A DNA stretch of 37,100 bases from Nitrosopumilales archaeon (GTDB taxonomy: Archaea > Thermoproteota > Nitrososphaeria > Nitrososphaerales > Nitrosopumilaceae), in assembly GCA_900299125.1 (NCBI GenBank), contig OMIR01000061.1, positions 1 through 37,100 of the forward strand. The letters run 5' to 3'. Of the stretch, positions 24,195-32,878 are shown piece by piece. Under the pieces are notes generated by a model. That model ran no database searches. It saw only the letters and a list, made by a program, of their open reading frames with translations, and was not told the DNA's origin. The stretch's first letter is position 1, and every line of letters begins with the position of its first letter. A program made the position numbers and the translations under genes.

Positions 24195-24518
24195 TTAGAT
24201 TTTAAGATTTAGTAATGAATAATTCTTTTTTACTGCGTTCTGATAATCTAAAAACGATTCCTTGGATTCGCCGCATTTTTTACAAACACATAATTCAGAT
24301 ACCAAACTTCGATCACAGTCATCTGCAAATTCACATTTTGCACATCCAGCAGGTCCACCACATATGATACATTTGAGCTCCTTTACTTCCTTTTCAGCGC
24401 ACTTTTCATGTTTGACTCCCAGTCCTTTTGCCCACAATCCAATTTCATTAACCTCAATTTTTTGATTACAAACAATACAAGTACCTGGAAACTTCATTGG
24501 TATTTTTCGCCAGCTCAT
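24195..24518 (-). CDS. Cys-rich zinc-binding protein in the rfcL operon
   Basis: A 107-aa protein with about twelve potential metal ligands. CIVC (C14, C17) and HEKC (H37, C40) form a plausible zinc ribbon. A dense middle group (C50, C53, C59, C62, C68) and a CVCKKC end group (C77, C79, C82) could hold one or two further zincs. No catalytic motif or membrane segment is visible. The ATG overlaps the rfcL stop by 4 bp (ATGA type), pointing to translational coupling with the clamp loader. Function unknown; nucleic-acid or protein binding is an inference from the zinc ribbons. Confidence 0.7.
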   Translation of the reverse strand: MSWRKIPMKFPGTCIVCNQKIEVNEIGLWAKGLGVKHEKCAEKEVKELKCIICGGPAGCAKCEFADDCDRSLVSELCVCKKCGESKESFLDYQNAVKKNYSLLNLKI

Positions 24519-25675
24519 TTTATTAGCTCAATCTCCTTTTGGATTACCTCGCGATATTCCTCATTGATCTCTAGTTCTAGCTTTTTATTTTTAATACAGA
24601 GCAAAATGTATGGCAAATAATGTGTTGCAATTGTACTGCTAGAAACATGGAATCGTTGTGCCAAAAGTTTACCAATTGATTTTATAATTTTTCCATCCCA
24701 TCGTATTTTATTGAGAAGTGGCCACGACAAGTTGTATTGAGAATATTGCACGGATGTCTCCGGAGAATATAATTTTAATAAAATATTATCTAGATAACGC
24801 AATAATCTCCATTCCTGGGTTTTCATGATTTTTCCATAAAGCATATCGGCTTCAGAGATAATTTGCAATAGCTGAATCACCTCATTGTTTGATAAATTGC
24901 TAGTAATTATACTGGAATAAAATGCGTTAATTTTTTCTCGCGGATCAATTCTTAGAGAATACAAAACACTTTGCGCCTCTTGTGGTGTTTTTGCTTTAAA
25001 GAAAGCATTGATTCCAGATTCAACATCTAGTGCTTCAAAAGATTTTTCAGTCATAACATCAAATCCTCCCAGATTTGCCTGGGCCATGTTCAATAAAGAA
25101 CGAATATCACCTTTGCAATCCATGATTATTTTTATTGTGGTTCCCGGTGAGAGTTTTGCCCCTTCTTCTTTGAGTACTTTGTTTAGGTACAATTGAAGTA
25201 GTCGGGGCGGAACTGGCTTGAGATATACTGTCTTTGCCGTTTTTTTGATATTTTTCATTTTATCAGAATCATCAGAGTTTGCTGCAAGAATTATTGGGAT
25301 GGTTGGTTCTTTGAGAATTTTTAATAGTGCCTCGACTCCTCCAAAGTCAGATCTACCATGAATGCCATCTACTTCGTCAACAAAGATCATCGGCTTGCCA
25401 AGCAAGCTGGTGTTTCCAAGAAGTGGGGATAATAATTCCTCAGTGTTAGATTTGTTTCTAACATCGCTTGCATTCATTCCTATCAAATCATAGCCAAATT
25501 CCTTTGCAGCCAAATGCGCCAGAGTGGTTTTTCCAATTCCTGGTGGTCCTACTAGTAAAATTGGTTTAACACCAATCTTCCATTTGGTTAGCCATTCAAT
25601 AAAGGATTTGCGCGATTCCTCATTGCCCACCATATCGATGATTTTCTTTGGCCTATGCTTTTCAGACCACATCAT
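24515..25675 (-). CDS. rfcL: Replication factor C large subunit
   Basis: AAA+ ATPase of the clamp loader that opens PCNA onto DNA. The N-terminal WSEKHRPK motif, Walker A VGPPGIGKT (residues 42-50), Walker B FVDEVDG (98-104) and sensor-1 region ILAANSDD identify it. The C-terminal half is helical, as in the RFC collar. It is 386 aa, and I see no BRCT domain or long C-terminal extension. The first two codons are both ATG. It sits seven bases after the upstream unknown gene and overlaps the next by 4 bp. The small subunit is not in the window. Confidence 0.94.
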   Translation of the reverse strand: MMWSEKHRPKKIIDMVGNEESRKSFIEWLTKWKIGVKPILLVGPPGIGKTTLAHLAAKEFGYDLIGMNASDVRNKSNTEELLSPLLGNTSLLGKPMIFVDEVDGIHGRSDFGGVEALLKILKEPTIPIILAANSDDSDKMKNIKKTAKTVYLKPVPPRLLQLYLNKVLKEEGAKLSPGTTIKIIMDCKGDIRSLLNMAQANLGGFDVMTEKSFEALDVESGINAFFKAKTPQEAQSVLYSLRIDPREKINAFYSSIITSNLSNNEVIQLLQIISEADMLYGKIMKTQEWRLLRYLDNILLKLYSPETSVQYSQYNLSWPLLNKIRWDGKIIKSIGKLLAQRFHVSSSTIATHYLPYILLCIKNKKLELEINEEYREVIQKEIELIK

Positions 25676-25682
25676 TATTAGC

Positions 25683-26798
25683 TCACCGCGGTAATTTTGC
25701 GGAGAATTCCGACCAGAGATTTGCCTTGTCTAATTGATTATACCAATATTGATTGTAATGCTCCACAGTCAAAAACAGAAACTCGAGGAATTCTTTATGA
25801 GAGAATTCTTTAGGTAGCAATTCCAGTGCCAGTCTTGCATCAGATAAATACAATTCACTTTTTTTCATGGTATATTCAAATCCCTTTCTGACATCATTTG
25901 TCAATAATGAATAATAAAGTGGCCAGGATGGAACCTTGATGAATTTATTTTTAATAGAATCCTCGATCTCGTTTCCACATCCAACTCCTTCTGCAGCTCG
26001 TGCCATTCCTAAATAAAATATCTCACCTAACGGATTCTTTGATAGTACCATATTGCGACCAGCAGTGCCCATAACGGCGCGATATTTTTTGTAGCATTGA
26101 TTCATCTGTTCTTCTGTTATTTTTGTAGGCGTACTCTTGAGTTTGGTATCAATGTACTGACCTAATCTTGCTTCACGAAATCCCTCTTCGAATTCCCGCA
26201 GTACCTCTTCACCACCCCTAGCAATTTTATCTCTTGCTAGCTTCAAAATATAGGGATTCATGAGCTTGTAATCATCTAGATAATCCAAATCCTCGTCTTT
26301 GTCCATAATTCTATCCATGGGCTCTGATAGGTCTATTGCTATGATATGACCATCAACTAGGTCTTGTCTCATTTGAGCGGACTTGGTATGAGTGTATTCT
26401 GCACCGGCGTCATATAGAGCACAGAATACAGGTAATGTCATTTTTACAAAATTCGAATTTAATATGCGCAATACTCTATCTTTGAGGATTTCAGGATTTT
26501 CTAGTTTTGATTTTATGGCAGGAATCTGAGAACCTTCAAGTGTGAGCTCTTCAGAGCCAACCTCCTGAGCAAATACCTTTTGTGTTGATTCTGGTGAAGA
26601 ATCATTTTTTATTTCACGAAGCAGATCATCTGTGAATCTTTGTGCAAATTTTGGAAATTCAGATTCTGCTTCTTCTTTGTATTGATTGAATAGTTTGAAT
26701 CCCTTTGATTTGAATAGTCCTTGTTTGATTATTTGCTTGCCTGATTTTGTGGACATTAGCGCTTCCTTGGATACAACTGACTGGTCTTTACTGCTCAA
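25683..26798 (-). CDS. Uncharacterised 371-aa protein, first gene of the rfcL operon
   Basis: I do not recognise this protein. It has no membrane segment and no nucleotide-binding loop. It looks mostly helical with mixed charge. Noticeable stretches are LPVFCALYDAGAEYTHTK in the first half, an Asp-rich run MDKDEDLDYLDDYKLMNPYIL in the middle, and GTAGRNMVLSKNPLGEIFYLGMARAAEGVGCG in the second half. The start is TTG with a TATA-like CTAAATAAC about 26 nt upstream, so it probably begins the transcript that includes rfcL. Function unknown; a replication link is suggested only by position. Confidence 0.7.
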   Translation of the reverse strand: MSSKDQSVVSKEALMSTKSGKQIIKQGLFKSKGFKLFNQYKEEAESEFPKFAQRFTDDLLREIKNDSSPESTQKVFAQEVGSEELTLEGSQIPAIKSKLENPEILKDRVLRILNSNFVKMTLPVFCALYDAGAEYTHTKSAQMRQDLVDGHIIAIDLSEPMDRIMDKDEDLDYLDDYKLMNPYILKLARDKIARGGEEVLREFEEGFREARLGQYIDTKLKSTPTKITEEQMNQCYKKYRAVMGTAGRNMVLSKNPLGEIFYLGMARAAEGVGCGNEIEDSIKNKFIKVPSWPLYYSLLTNDVRKGFEYTMKKSELYLSDARLALELLPKEFSHKEFLEFLFLTVEHYNQYWYNQLDKANLWSEFSAKLPR

Positions 26799-26820
26799 TA
26801 GCTGTTAGCTTAAAGTCTAG

Positions 26821-26855
26821 TTATTTAGCCTTTCAAAATTTCTTGACTTAAATTA
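26821..26855. promoter_or_regulatory. Divergent promoters, 371-aa gene and IMPase-like gene
   Basis: CTAAATAAC on the minus strand (26821-26829) is about 26 nt from the TTG at 26798, and CTTAAATTA on the plus strand (26847-26855) is about 27 nt from the ATG at 26878. Confidence 0.4.
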
Positions 26856-26877
26856 CCAAAAAAATTCCCCCCGTATC

Positions 26878-27684
26878 ATGCAAACAATAGAAGTACTACG
26901 AAATGCATCCAAGCTAGTCTATGAAAATGTCAAAGATCTAGCAGGTACAAAAGCCGCCGCTAAAGGCTACGGCAGAGGCAAGGGAGGAGATATTTCTAGA
27001 AAAATTGACATTGTTGCAGAAAAGACTGTACTGAGTTACCTAAAAAAAATAAAATTTGACTGTATTGTCCTAGGCGAAGAATGTGGGCGAGTCGAGTTAT
27101 CTAAAAACCCCAAAGGTTTTGTGATAATGGATGCTATTGACGGTTCTGCTAATGCAGTGAGAGGAATTCCATTTTTTTGCTGCTCATTAGCATTTGCACC
27201 AAAAAACAAACTCAGCTCAATTACCGATGGCGTTGTAACTGATCTATCAAATGGAGAAATGTATTGGGCGACAAAAGGTAAAGGAGCCTATCTTGATAAA
27301 AAGAAAATCTCCGTTCACAAGCAATTACCAGTCTACAAAATTGTTGGCATTAATATCTCTGGTGCAAAACCAAAATTAGTAAAAAAAATCCAGCCAATTT
27401 TTGAGAATTCAAATCACTCTAGACATCTAGGGGCTAATGCTCTAGAGTTAGCAATATTTGCGCGCGGTTTGATGGATGTCTATATTGATTTGAGAGATAA
27501 AATTCGTGTCACTGACATGGCGGCTGGATACATTATATCAAAAGAGGCTGGCGGTACTTTGCTTGATTCAGATCTAAAGCCACTAGACTCTGATCTCTCC
27601 TATGAGACTAGGCTTTCATTTATTGCAGCTGCAAACAAGAAAATTTTGGCAGAAGTAATAAAACAACTAAAACTAGACAAATAA
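26878..27684 (+). CDS. Inositol monophosphatase / fructose-bisphosphatase family phosphatase
   Basis: Mg-dependent sugar-phosphate phosphatase. The metal-binding residues are visible: GEECG (E67, E68), MDAIDGSANAVRG (D85, D88, with the Ser of the DGS motif) and the C-terminal VTDMAAGYIISKEAGG. It is 268 aa, the typical length. Archaeal members often hydrolyse both inositol-1-phosphate and fructose-1,6-bisphosphate, so the substrate cannot be fixed from sequence. In the first motif, IDGS replaces the common LDGT. ATG start with a TATA-like box upstream. Confidence 0.9.
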   Translation: MQTIEVLRNASKLVYENVKDLAGTKAAAKGYGRGKGGDISRKIDIVAEKTVLSYLKKIKFDCIVLGEECGRVELSKNPKGFVIMDAIDGSANAVRGIPFFCCSLAFAPKNKLSSITDGVVTDLSNGEMYWATKGKGAYLDKKKISVHKQLPVYKIVGINISGAKPKLVKKIQPIFENSNHSRHLGANALELAIFARGLMDVYIDLRDKIRVTDMAAGYIISKEAGGTLLDSDLKPLDSDLSYETRLSFIAAANKKILAEVIKQLKLDK

Positions 27685-27760
27685 AAAATAGATTTGCAAT
27701 AATAAAATGTATTATAGATTCACAAATTCAGAGAAATTACATAGTGAGTTTACTTTAATT

Positions 27761-27769
27761 CTTATATAA
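27761..27769 (+). promoter_or_regulatory. TATA box of the PH-like gene
   Basis: CTTATATAA is centred 25 nt before the ATG at 27790. The message is probably leaderless. Confidence 0.5.
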
Positions 27770-27789
27770 TCACCCAAAGGCATTCCAGT

Positions 27790-28116
27790 ATGGACGAATC
27801 TGAAAAGCGATTAAAGCAAGAAGACTGTAGTGAAGACATTTTGGGTCCGGGTATTCTTACACTTACTAACAAACGTCTTGCATTTGACAAGACTCGTGGA
27901 AGAATTGCAGATTTTACAAAGCGCATAGGAGAGACAATAGTTGATGTTCCTCTAGGTGAGATTCAAAAAGTCTGGAAGGAAGGACTGTTCATAAAAAAGA
28001 TCTGCTTTGCTGCCAAAACGGCAGATGGAGAAAAAACCTTCAAGTTTGGTGTGTTTAGTACAGGTAGCTGGGAAAAAGACATCAAAAAGGCAATCGAACA
28101 AGCAAAATCTCAGTAA
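27790..28116 (+). CDS. Small PH/GRAM-like domain protein
   Basis: A 108-aa soluble protein. GPGILTLTNKRLAFDKTRG resembles the beta-hairpin of bacterial PH (bPH) and GRAM-type domains, where LxLTNxRL is a recurring pattern. A beta-rich middle follows, then a C-terminal amphipathic helix (WEKDIKKAIEQAKSQ), completing the PH fold. No membrane segment. Such domains bind lipids or proteins; the partner is unknown. Its stop overlaps the convergent kae1 gene by 7 bp. Confidence 0.65.
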   Translation: MDESEKRLKQEDCSEDILGPGILTLTNKRLAFDKTRGRIADFTKRIGETIVDVPLGEIQKVWKEGLFIKKICFAAKTADGEKTFKFGVFSTGSWEKDIKKAIEQAKSQ

Positions 28117-29090
28117 TCAATTTGCACAGTATCCAGTCTCCATGACTGTCTAACAAAAGTATCCGAAATTTTTGAACCCTTTTTTACACCTGCTTCTAAT
28201 AATCCAGTCCACGCAATTTGTGAGCCACAGTCCCCAGAATATTCTAATGGTGAGACAAAGAATTTTGCCTTTTGTCTGGAACAAATTTGCTTGAACATTT
28301 GCGATAGTCTTTTGTTTGCTGCAACTCCACCAACGACTAGCAGTTCTTTTTTTTCAGTAAAGGATAATGCACGTTCTGCTGCTTCTCCAATCATTGCAAA
28401 TGCTGTTTCTTGCAAGGAATAACAGGCATCCTGCTTGTTCTTGGATATTCTTTTTGCAGCAGACATTAGTCCAGAAAATGATACGTCATTTCCCTTTACT
28501 ACATATGGTAGCTCTACATATTTTTTAGATTCTAGAGCAAGCTCTTCAATTTTTTTCCCACAAGGAGATGCAAATCCAAGTGAGCGTCCAAATTGGTCTA
28601 ATAGCTGTCCCAGAGTAATATCTAGAGTCTCGCCAAATATTCTCCACTTTTTGTGCTTGAAAGCAGCTAGCATAGTGTGACCACCAGATACAAGTAACAC
28701 GAGAGGATCTTTTGCCCCCGTGAGCATTTTCCCTAGCTCGATGTGGCCAATTGCGTGATTGACTGGATAGATTGGTATTTTGTGATACGATGAGATCGTC
28801 CTGGCAATTACTCCCGATACTCTAAGACACGGTCCTAGTCCTGGGCCTGCAGAATATGATATGATACCAATGTCTTTAATTGATAGATTTGCCTTTTGCA
28901 TGCATTCTGATAGAACACTAGTACTGTGCTCAATGTGGTGACGCGATGCTTCCCGTGGATGGATTCCCTGTCCATCAGGTGGACGATATATCTTGCGTAC
29001 ATCAGATAAAATTTTTCCCTTGCCATTTTTTTTCTCCACTATGGCACATGAAAATGTGTGTGCAGTGCTTTCAATTCCCAAACAAAGCAT
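28110..29090 (-). CDS. kae1: Kae1/TsaD, tRNA N6-threonylcarbamoyladenosine synthase subunit
   Basis: Catalytic subunit of KEOPS, which transfers threonylcarbamoyl to A37 of ANN-decoding tRNAs. The N-terminus LGIESTAHTFSC, HPREASRHHIEH with metal-binding H51 and H55, SAGPGLGPCLRVG-type segment, LLVSGGHTML, and VVGGVAANKRL are typical. It is 326 aa from the ATG at 29090; a GTG at 29099 would overlap the upstream GTPase gene. Not fused to the Bud32 kinase, and no bud32 is in the window. It starts one base after the stop of the GTPase gene. Confidence 0.95.
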   Translation of the reverse strand: MLCLGIESTAHTFSCAIVEKKNGKGKILSDVRKIYRPPDGQGIHPREASRHHIEHSTSVLSECMQKANLSIKDIGIISYSAGPGLGPCLRVSGVIARTISSYHKIPIYPVNHAIGHIELGKMLTGAKDPLVLLVSGGHTMLAAFKHKKWRIFGETLDITLGQLLDQFGRSLGFASPCGKKIEELALESKKYVELPYVVKGNDVSFSGLMSAAKRISKNKQDACYSLQETAFAMIGEAAERALSFTEKKELLVVGGVAANKRLSQMFKQICSRQKAKFFVSPLEYSGDCGSQIAWTGLLEAGVKKGSKISDTFVRQSWRLDTVQIDY

Positions 29091-29091
29091 T

Positions 29092-30285
29092 CTAACCACG
29101 ACTCATACTAGAAATGATTTTTATGACATCTCCATCTTTGAGGACATGATCACCGCTGATTCTTTGCTTTGTTTTAGCATCAATTGCATGCAAAAATCCC
29201 TTTGCTAAATCAGCATGTATTGTAAAAGCTAGCTCTTTAGCAGTAGAACCTTCAGGTAGTAATCTAGCATCTGGTAGGACGACCCCATCTTTGTTGGATA
29301 GTTTTGTCTCATCTTCTACTGGATATACTGTGATGTACTTGAGAACATCAAATACAGCATAATTAATTGCAGACTGGACCCCCGTAGTTTGGATTTTTGT
29401 CATAACAGATTTTACCAGATCAAGTGCTTGTTTTTGCTGAGGATTTATTGTGGATTCATTGGATATGACAAAGGATGCCTCACCTGGAATGTATTTTATC
29501 AGATTTGCCTTGCTTGCTTTTCTAAGTAACAGCTCTGACTCTGCACTGCATGTAACTACATGGTTTTCTTTTTTGATTTTCTCAATTATGGATAGATCTT
29601 TGCACAAATCAGCCTTGTTAGCAGCTATGAGGACGGGTTTTGTTTTTTTTCTAAGCTTTGTTACAAATAATAAAATATCATCTTCAGTCCAGTCTGTTGG
29701 TTTCTTTAGGGCAAGGCCAGTCTCTTTGAGCAAATCAGATACCTGATAATCCTTGATTCCTAATCCAGAAAATCGTCTAGTAATTCCTTCTACTAGTGTT
29801 GCCGTTTTTTGTAATATTTCTTTGATTAGCTTTTGCCACTCTCGCATCAGAATTTGCTTGAACCACTGATTGAATTCGTTTTCAACAAATTCCACATCTT
29901 CCATTGGATTGTGCGTTCCGGCTGGAACTGGTTGACCCTGAATGTCCGTAGTACCTGCAACATCAATTACGTGAATTAAAACATCTGCCTGTCTTGCATC
30001 ATCGAGGAATCTATTTCCCAGTCCTTTTCCCTCATGTGCCCCTGGGACTAGTCCTGCAACATCAATAATTTTGACAGGTACAAGACGAATTCCATCCAGA
30101 CATGCTGGGTTTTGGTGTGAAATTCCAAAGTGTTTGCATGCGCATTTTGTCTTGACATGGGTTACTCCAACGTTTGGCTCTATTGTGGTAAAAGGATAAT
30201 TGCCAATTGCCACCGCTGTCTCAGTAGCAGCTGAAAAGAATGTGGATTTGCCCACATTTGCCTTGCCCAATAGACCAATAAACAT
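29092..30285 (-). CDS. ychF: YchF/OBG-family translation-associated GTPase with TGS domain
   Basis: Ribosome-associated P-loop NTPase. G1 is GLLGKANVGKST near residues 5-15, the G3 region is VKIIDVAGLVPGAHEGKGLGN, and the C-terminal TGS domain runs to DGDVIKIISSMSRG. The G4 motif is NKAD, the GTP-specific form, rather than the NxxE of bacterial/eukaryotic ATP-using YchF. From the ATG at 30285 it is 397 aa; the in-frame GTG at 30306 is less likely. It shares an AT element with the divergent kinase gene. Confidence 0.92.
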   Translation of the reverse strand: MFIGLLGKANVGKSTFFSAATETAVAIGNYPFTTIEPNVGVTHVKTKCACKHFGISHQNPACLDGIRLVPVKIIDVAGLVPGAHEGKGLGNRFLDDARQADVLIHVIDVAGTTDIQGQPVPAGTHNPMEDVEFVENEFNQWFKQILMREWQKLIKEILQKTATLVEGITRRFSGLGIKDYQVSDLLKETGLALKKPTDWTEDDILLFVTKLRKKTKPVLIAANKADLCKDLSIIEKIKKENHVVTCSAESELLLRKASKANLIKYIPGEASFVISNESTINPQQKQALDLVKSVMTKIQTTGVQSAINYAVFDVLKYITVYPVEDETKLSNKDGVVLPDARLLPEGSTAKELAFTIHADLAKGFLHAIDAKTKQRISGDHVLKDGDVIKIISSMSRG

Positions 30286-30307
30286 CAAAAATAAAAAAAT
30301 CGCCACT

Positions 30308-30316
30308 TCTTATTAG
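30308..30316. promoter_or_regulatory. Shared bidirectional TATA-like element (ychF / AK6-like gene)
   Basis: TCTTATTAG lies about midway between ATG 30285 (minus) and ATG 30335 (plus), roughly 23-27 nt from each. On the minus strand it reads CTAATAAGA. The layout mirrors the pyrE divergent pair. Confidence 0.4.
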
Positions 30317-30334
30317 GATTGCAGAAATTGTTTA

Positions 30335-30913
30335 ATGTGGAGCAAAATTAGCCCATACATGTTAGTAATTACAGGAAATCCCGGTGTGGGTAAACATACC
30401 ATCACGGAAAAATTATCGAAAAAAATGAACTTGCCGGTATTGGACCTAAACAAAATTGCTATCCAAAACAAGATCTACAAAAAATCAGGCTCTACTCTAG
30501 ATGTAGACGTGAAAAAGCTAGCAAATCTGGTAAAAAAACTAGCAAAAAAGAATAGCATCATAGTAGGACACTTGGCGCCATATGTTTTGAATAAAAATGA
30601 TATTAGTACTGCCATAATTCTGCGCAAGAATCCTTACAAATTAATCCCAATTTACAAAAAAAGAAAATATTCGCAAAAAAAGATCATCGAAAATGTAGGC
30701 AGTGAAATTTTAGGCATTATAGAATATGATGCAATTTCAAGTTTTGGTATGAAAAAGACATTTCAAATTAATGCCACTAATTTATCTCCAAGCCAAATCA
30801 TATCCAAGATAGGCTTGATAAGAAAACGCAAATTCAAAGGAGATAAAATTGACTGGCTAGAGATGGTTGCAAAAAAAGGAGATCTGGGAAAGTTTTTCCC
30901 TAACAAAAAGTGA
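30335..30913 (+). CDS. AK6/Fap7-like adenylate kinase
   Basis: Small P-loop kinase of the AK6 (Fap7) group, which in eukaryotes and archaea acts in late small-subunit ribosome maturation. Walker A is GNPGVGKHT near the N-terminus. The C-terminus KKGDLGKFFPNKK is very basic, fitting RNA or ribosome contact. It is 192 aa from the ATG at 30335; a second in-frame ATG at 30359 (MLVITGNPG) would give 184 aa and is also plausible. The first is favoured by the spacing of the shared promoter element. The next gene starts four bases after its stop. Confidence 0.8.
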   Translation: MWSKISPYMLVITGNPGVGKHTITEKLSKKMNLPVLDLNKIAIQNKIYKKSGSTLDVDVKKLANLVKKLAKKNSIIVGHLAPYVLNKNDISTAIILRKNPYKLIPIYKKRKYSQKKIIENVGSEILGIIEYDAISSFGMKKTFQINATNLSPSQIISKIGLIRKRKFKGDKIDWLEMVAKKGDLGKFFPNKK

Positions 30914-30917
30914 TTTT

Positions 30918-32420
30918 ATGTTTGAAATTCTAAAGACAGATCTAGCAGCTAGAATTGCAATATTGGAGACAAACCATGGAAAGGTAGAAACTCCAGCATT
31001 TGTCCCTGTCATTCATCCAGTAAAACAAAGTATTCCACCTTCAAAGCTAAGACAGATGGGCTTTGATCTAGTAATCACTAATGCATACATTACAATGAAA
31101 AGATGGGGAGACGAAGCTGCAAAGCGTGGAATCCACGACATTATAAAATTTGATGGCAGCATAATGACAGACTCTGGTGGATATCAAGTGCTAGAATATG
31201 GCCAAGTCGATGTGACACCTGAAGCAATGGCAGAATATGAACAAAAAATAATGACAGACATTGCCATACCACTGGACAAACCTACAGGATATGGACTGCC
31301 AAAGAGAAAAGCAACTGACTATGTGAATCACACATTACGTGTAACAGAAAAGACAATCAAGGAAAAAAAAGAAAATGGTCAGATATGGATTGGTCCAATC
31401 CAAGGCGCAGAACATTTAGAGCTTGTAAGAAAGTCAACTAGCACACTATTAGACCAGGGATACCAAATGCTTGCATTTGGTAGTCCAGTAGAGGTAATGG
31501 AGTCTTATGAATACGGATTATTGGCAAAAATAATTCTAGAGGCAAAAAAACTGACCCCCGATTCAATACCTCTGCATTTGTTTGGCGCAGGTCATCCACT
31601 AACAATACCAATTGCTATAGCCTTGGGATATGACACATTTGATTCAGCATCATACATGCTATACGCAAAACATGATAGATACATATCTGATGATAGGACA
31701 AACCATCTCTCAGAAATGCAATATTTTGCATGCAACTGTGAGGTCTGCACTAAATTCACACCAAAATCATTATCTGAGCTTCCGCCAAATGAGAGAATTA
31801 CTCACATTGCACTACATAATCTCTATGCAATCAAGGCCGAAGTGGATAGAACCAAAGAAGCAATTCATGAGGGAAGACTCTGGGAGTATATTATCAAAAA
31901 AATAAAGGCACATCCAAAACTCTATGAAACCTTGGATGTATTTGCTACAAACACAGAGTACCTCTCTAAAACCACGCCAAAATTCAAAGAAAGAGCTCTG
32001 TTTTTGTATACTCCAGAAGACCAGTTCAGACCAGAGATCCTAGCTTATCACAAACTAGTTAGAAATTTCAAGACAGAAAAAAAAGAGTTAGTGATACTAC
32101 AAGATACTCATGATAAGCCATTTTATCTCTCTGGAGACTATATGAGAATTAAGAAAAAATACAAAACAGACCAAGTTCAGTTTTGCCAATTCAATCCATA
32201 TCTAGGAATAATACCGCTAGAGATTTCAGACATGTATCCAGCAGCTCATTATGTCATGGCAAAATCAAATCCCAAGCCAGATGATTATACAGAGTTTGCC
32301 AAGACTTGGAAAATTTTCCTTGAAAACAACAAATTCAAAAAAATTCATTTTCAGAAAAACGATTTTCTAAAACAGCAAAAAATACCCAAGTCAGTTAAAA
32401 CTAGACAAATAAAAAAGTAA
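30918..32420 (+). CDS. tgtA: Archaeosine tRNA-guanine transglycosylase
   Basis: Exchanges G15 of tRNA for preQ0, the first step to archaeosine. DSGGYQ (D85), the nucleophile Asp in DTFDSASYM (D242), and the zinc site ACNCEVC (C272, C274, C277) with H300 are all present, so the catalytic domain is intact. It is 500 aa from the ATG at 30918; a possible upstream extension would overlap the kinase gene and is rejected. Beyond about residue 345 there is an accessory domain, but no clear PUA domain at the C-terminus, which ends in a basic tail. Confidence 0.93.
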   Translation: MFEILKTDLAARIAILETNHGKVETPAFVPVIHPVKQSIPPSKLRQMGFDLVITNAYITMKRWGDEAAKRGIHDIIKFDGSIMTDSGGYQVLEYGQVDVTPEAMAEYEQKIMTDIAIPLDKPTGYGLPKRKATDYVNHTLRVTEKTIKEKKENGQIWIGPIQGAEHLELVRKSTSTLLDQGYQMLAFGSPVEVMESYEYGLLAKIILEAKKLTPDSIPLHLFGAGHPLTIPIAIALGYDTFDSASYMLYAKHDRYISDDRTNHLSEMQYFACNCEVCTKFTPKSLSELPPNERITHIALHNLYAIKAEVDRTKEAIHEGRLWEYIIKKIKAHPKLYETLDVFATNTEYLSKTTPKFKERALFLYTPEDQFRPEILAYHKLVRNFKTEKKELVILQDTHDKPFYLSGDYMRIKKKYKTDQVQFCQFNPYLGIIPLEISDMYPAAHYVMAKSNPKPDDYTEFAKTWKIFLENNKFKKIHFQKNDFLKQQKIPKSVKTRQIKK

Positions 32421-32436
32421 AAAGAAAGATTGCGGT

Positions 32437-32739
32437 CTAAAGACCTGCGTCTTCTGCCCAGCCCTTTATGAAAACTCCGTTCTTGTGAAGAGGAACTGGT
32501 TGTCCAGCAGTGTAGTTCATTGGTCTCATCCAAAAGATTGATTTTGTCGGGCAAACGCCGATGCATGCACCATCAGAGATGCATCTTTCTGGATAAAAGA
32601 CAAATGCTTTACCTCTCTTCCAGCCTTCTACAGGCTTTACTCGGAGTACGTCTGGGCCAAGAGATGTACAGATTTCTACGCATAGTGCGCATCCAATACA
32701 TCTTTGTTCGTCAACGTCTGGAAGTATTGCTATTGGCAT
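32437..32739 (-). CDS. Ferredoxin with one CxxDxxC motif (probable 7Fe or Asp-ligated type)
   Basis: Small electron carrier, 100 aa. Motif 1 is CIGCALCVEIC (C14, C17, C20, C24). Motif 2 is CISDGACIGVCP (C53, D56, C59, C63), where Asp replaces the second Cys. That pattern is known from Pyrococcus and Sulfolobus ferredoxins and gives a [3Fe-4S] or Asp-ligated [4Fe-4S] cluster. A C-terminal tail of about 35 residues (YTAGQPVPLHKNG) follows. ATG start; a TATA-like GTTTAAATAG lies at 32771-32780. Could serve as electron donor or acceptor for the complex I here (inference). Confidence 0.88.
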   Translation of the reverse strand: MPIAILPDVDEQRCIGCALCVEICTSLGPDVLRVKPVEGWKRGKAFVFYPERCISDGACIGVCPTKSIFWMRPMNYTAGQPVPLHKNGVFIKGWAEDAGL

Positions 32740-32878
32740 TTATTTCACTTAACATGTTGCCCTTTGCTAACTATTTAAACCATGATCGAAATATTCAACA
32801 GCGTTATTTTTTGATCGATGTCGAGATCAGATCCACAAACAGAAAATTCAAAATATAAAAAAGGTATACAGATGGTTT

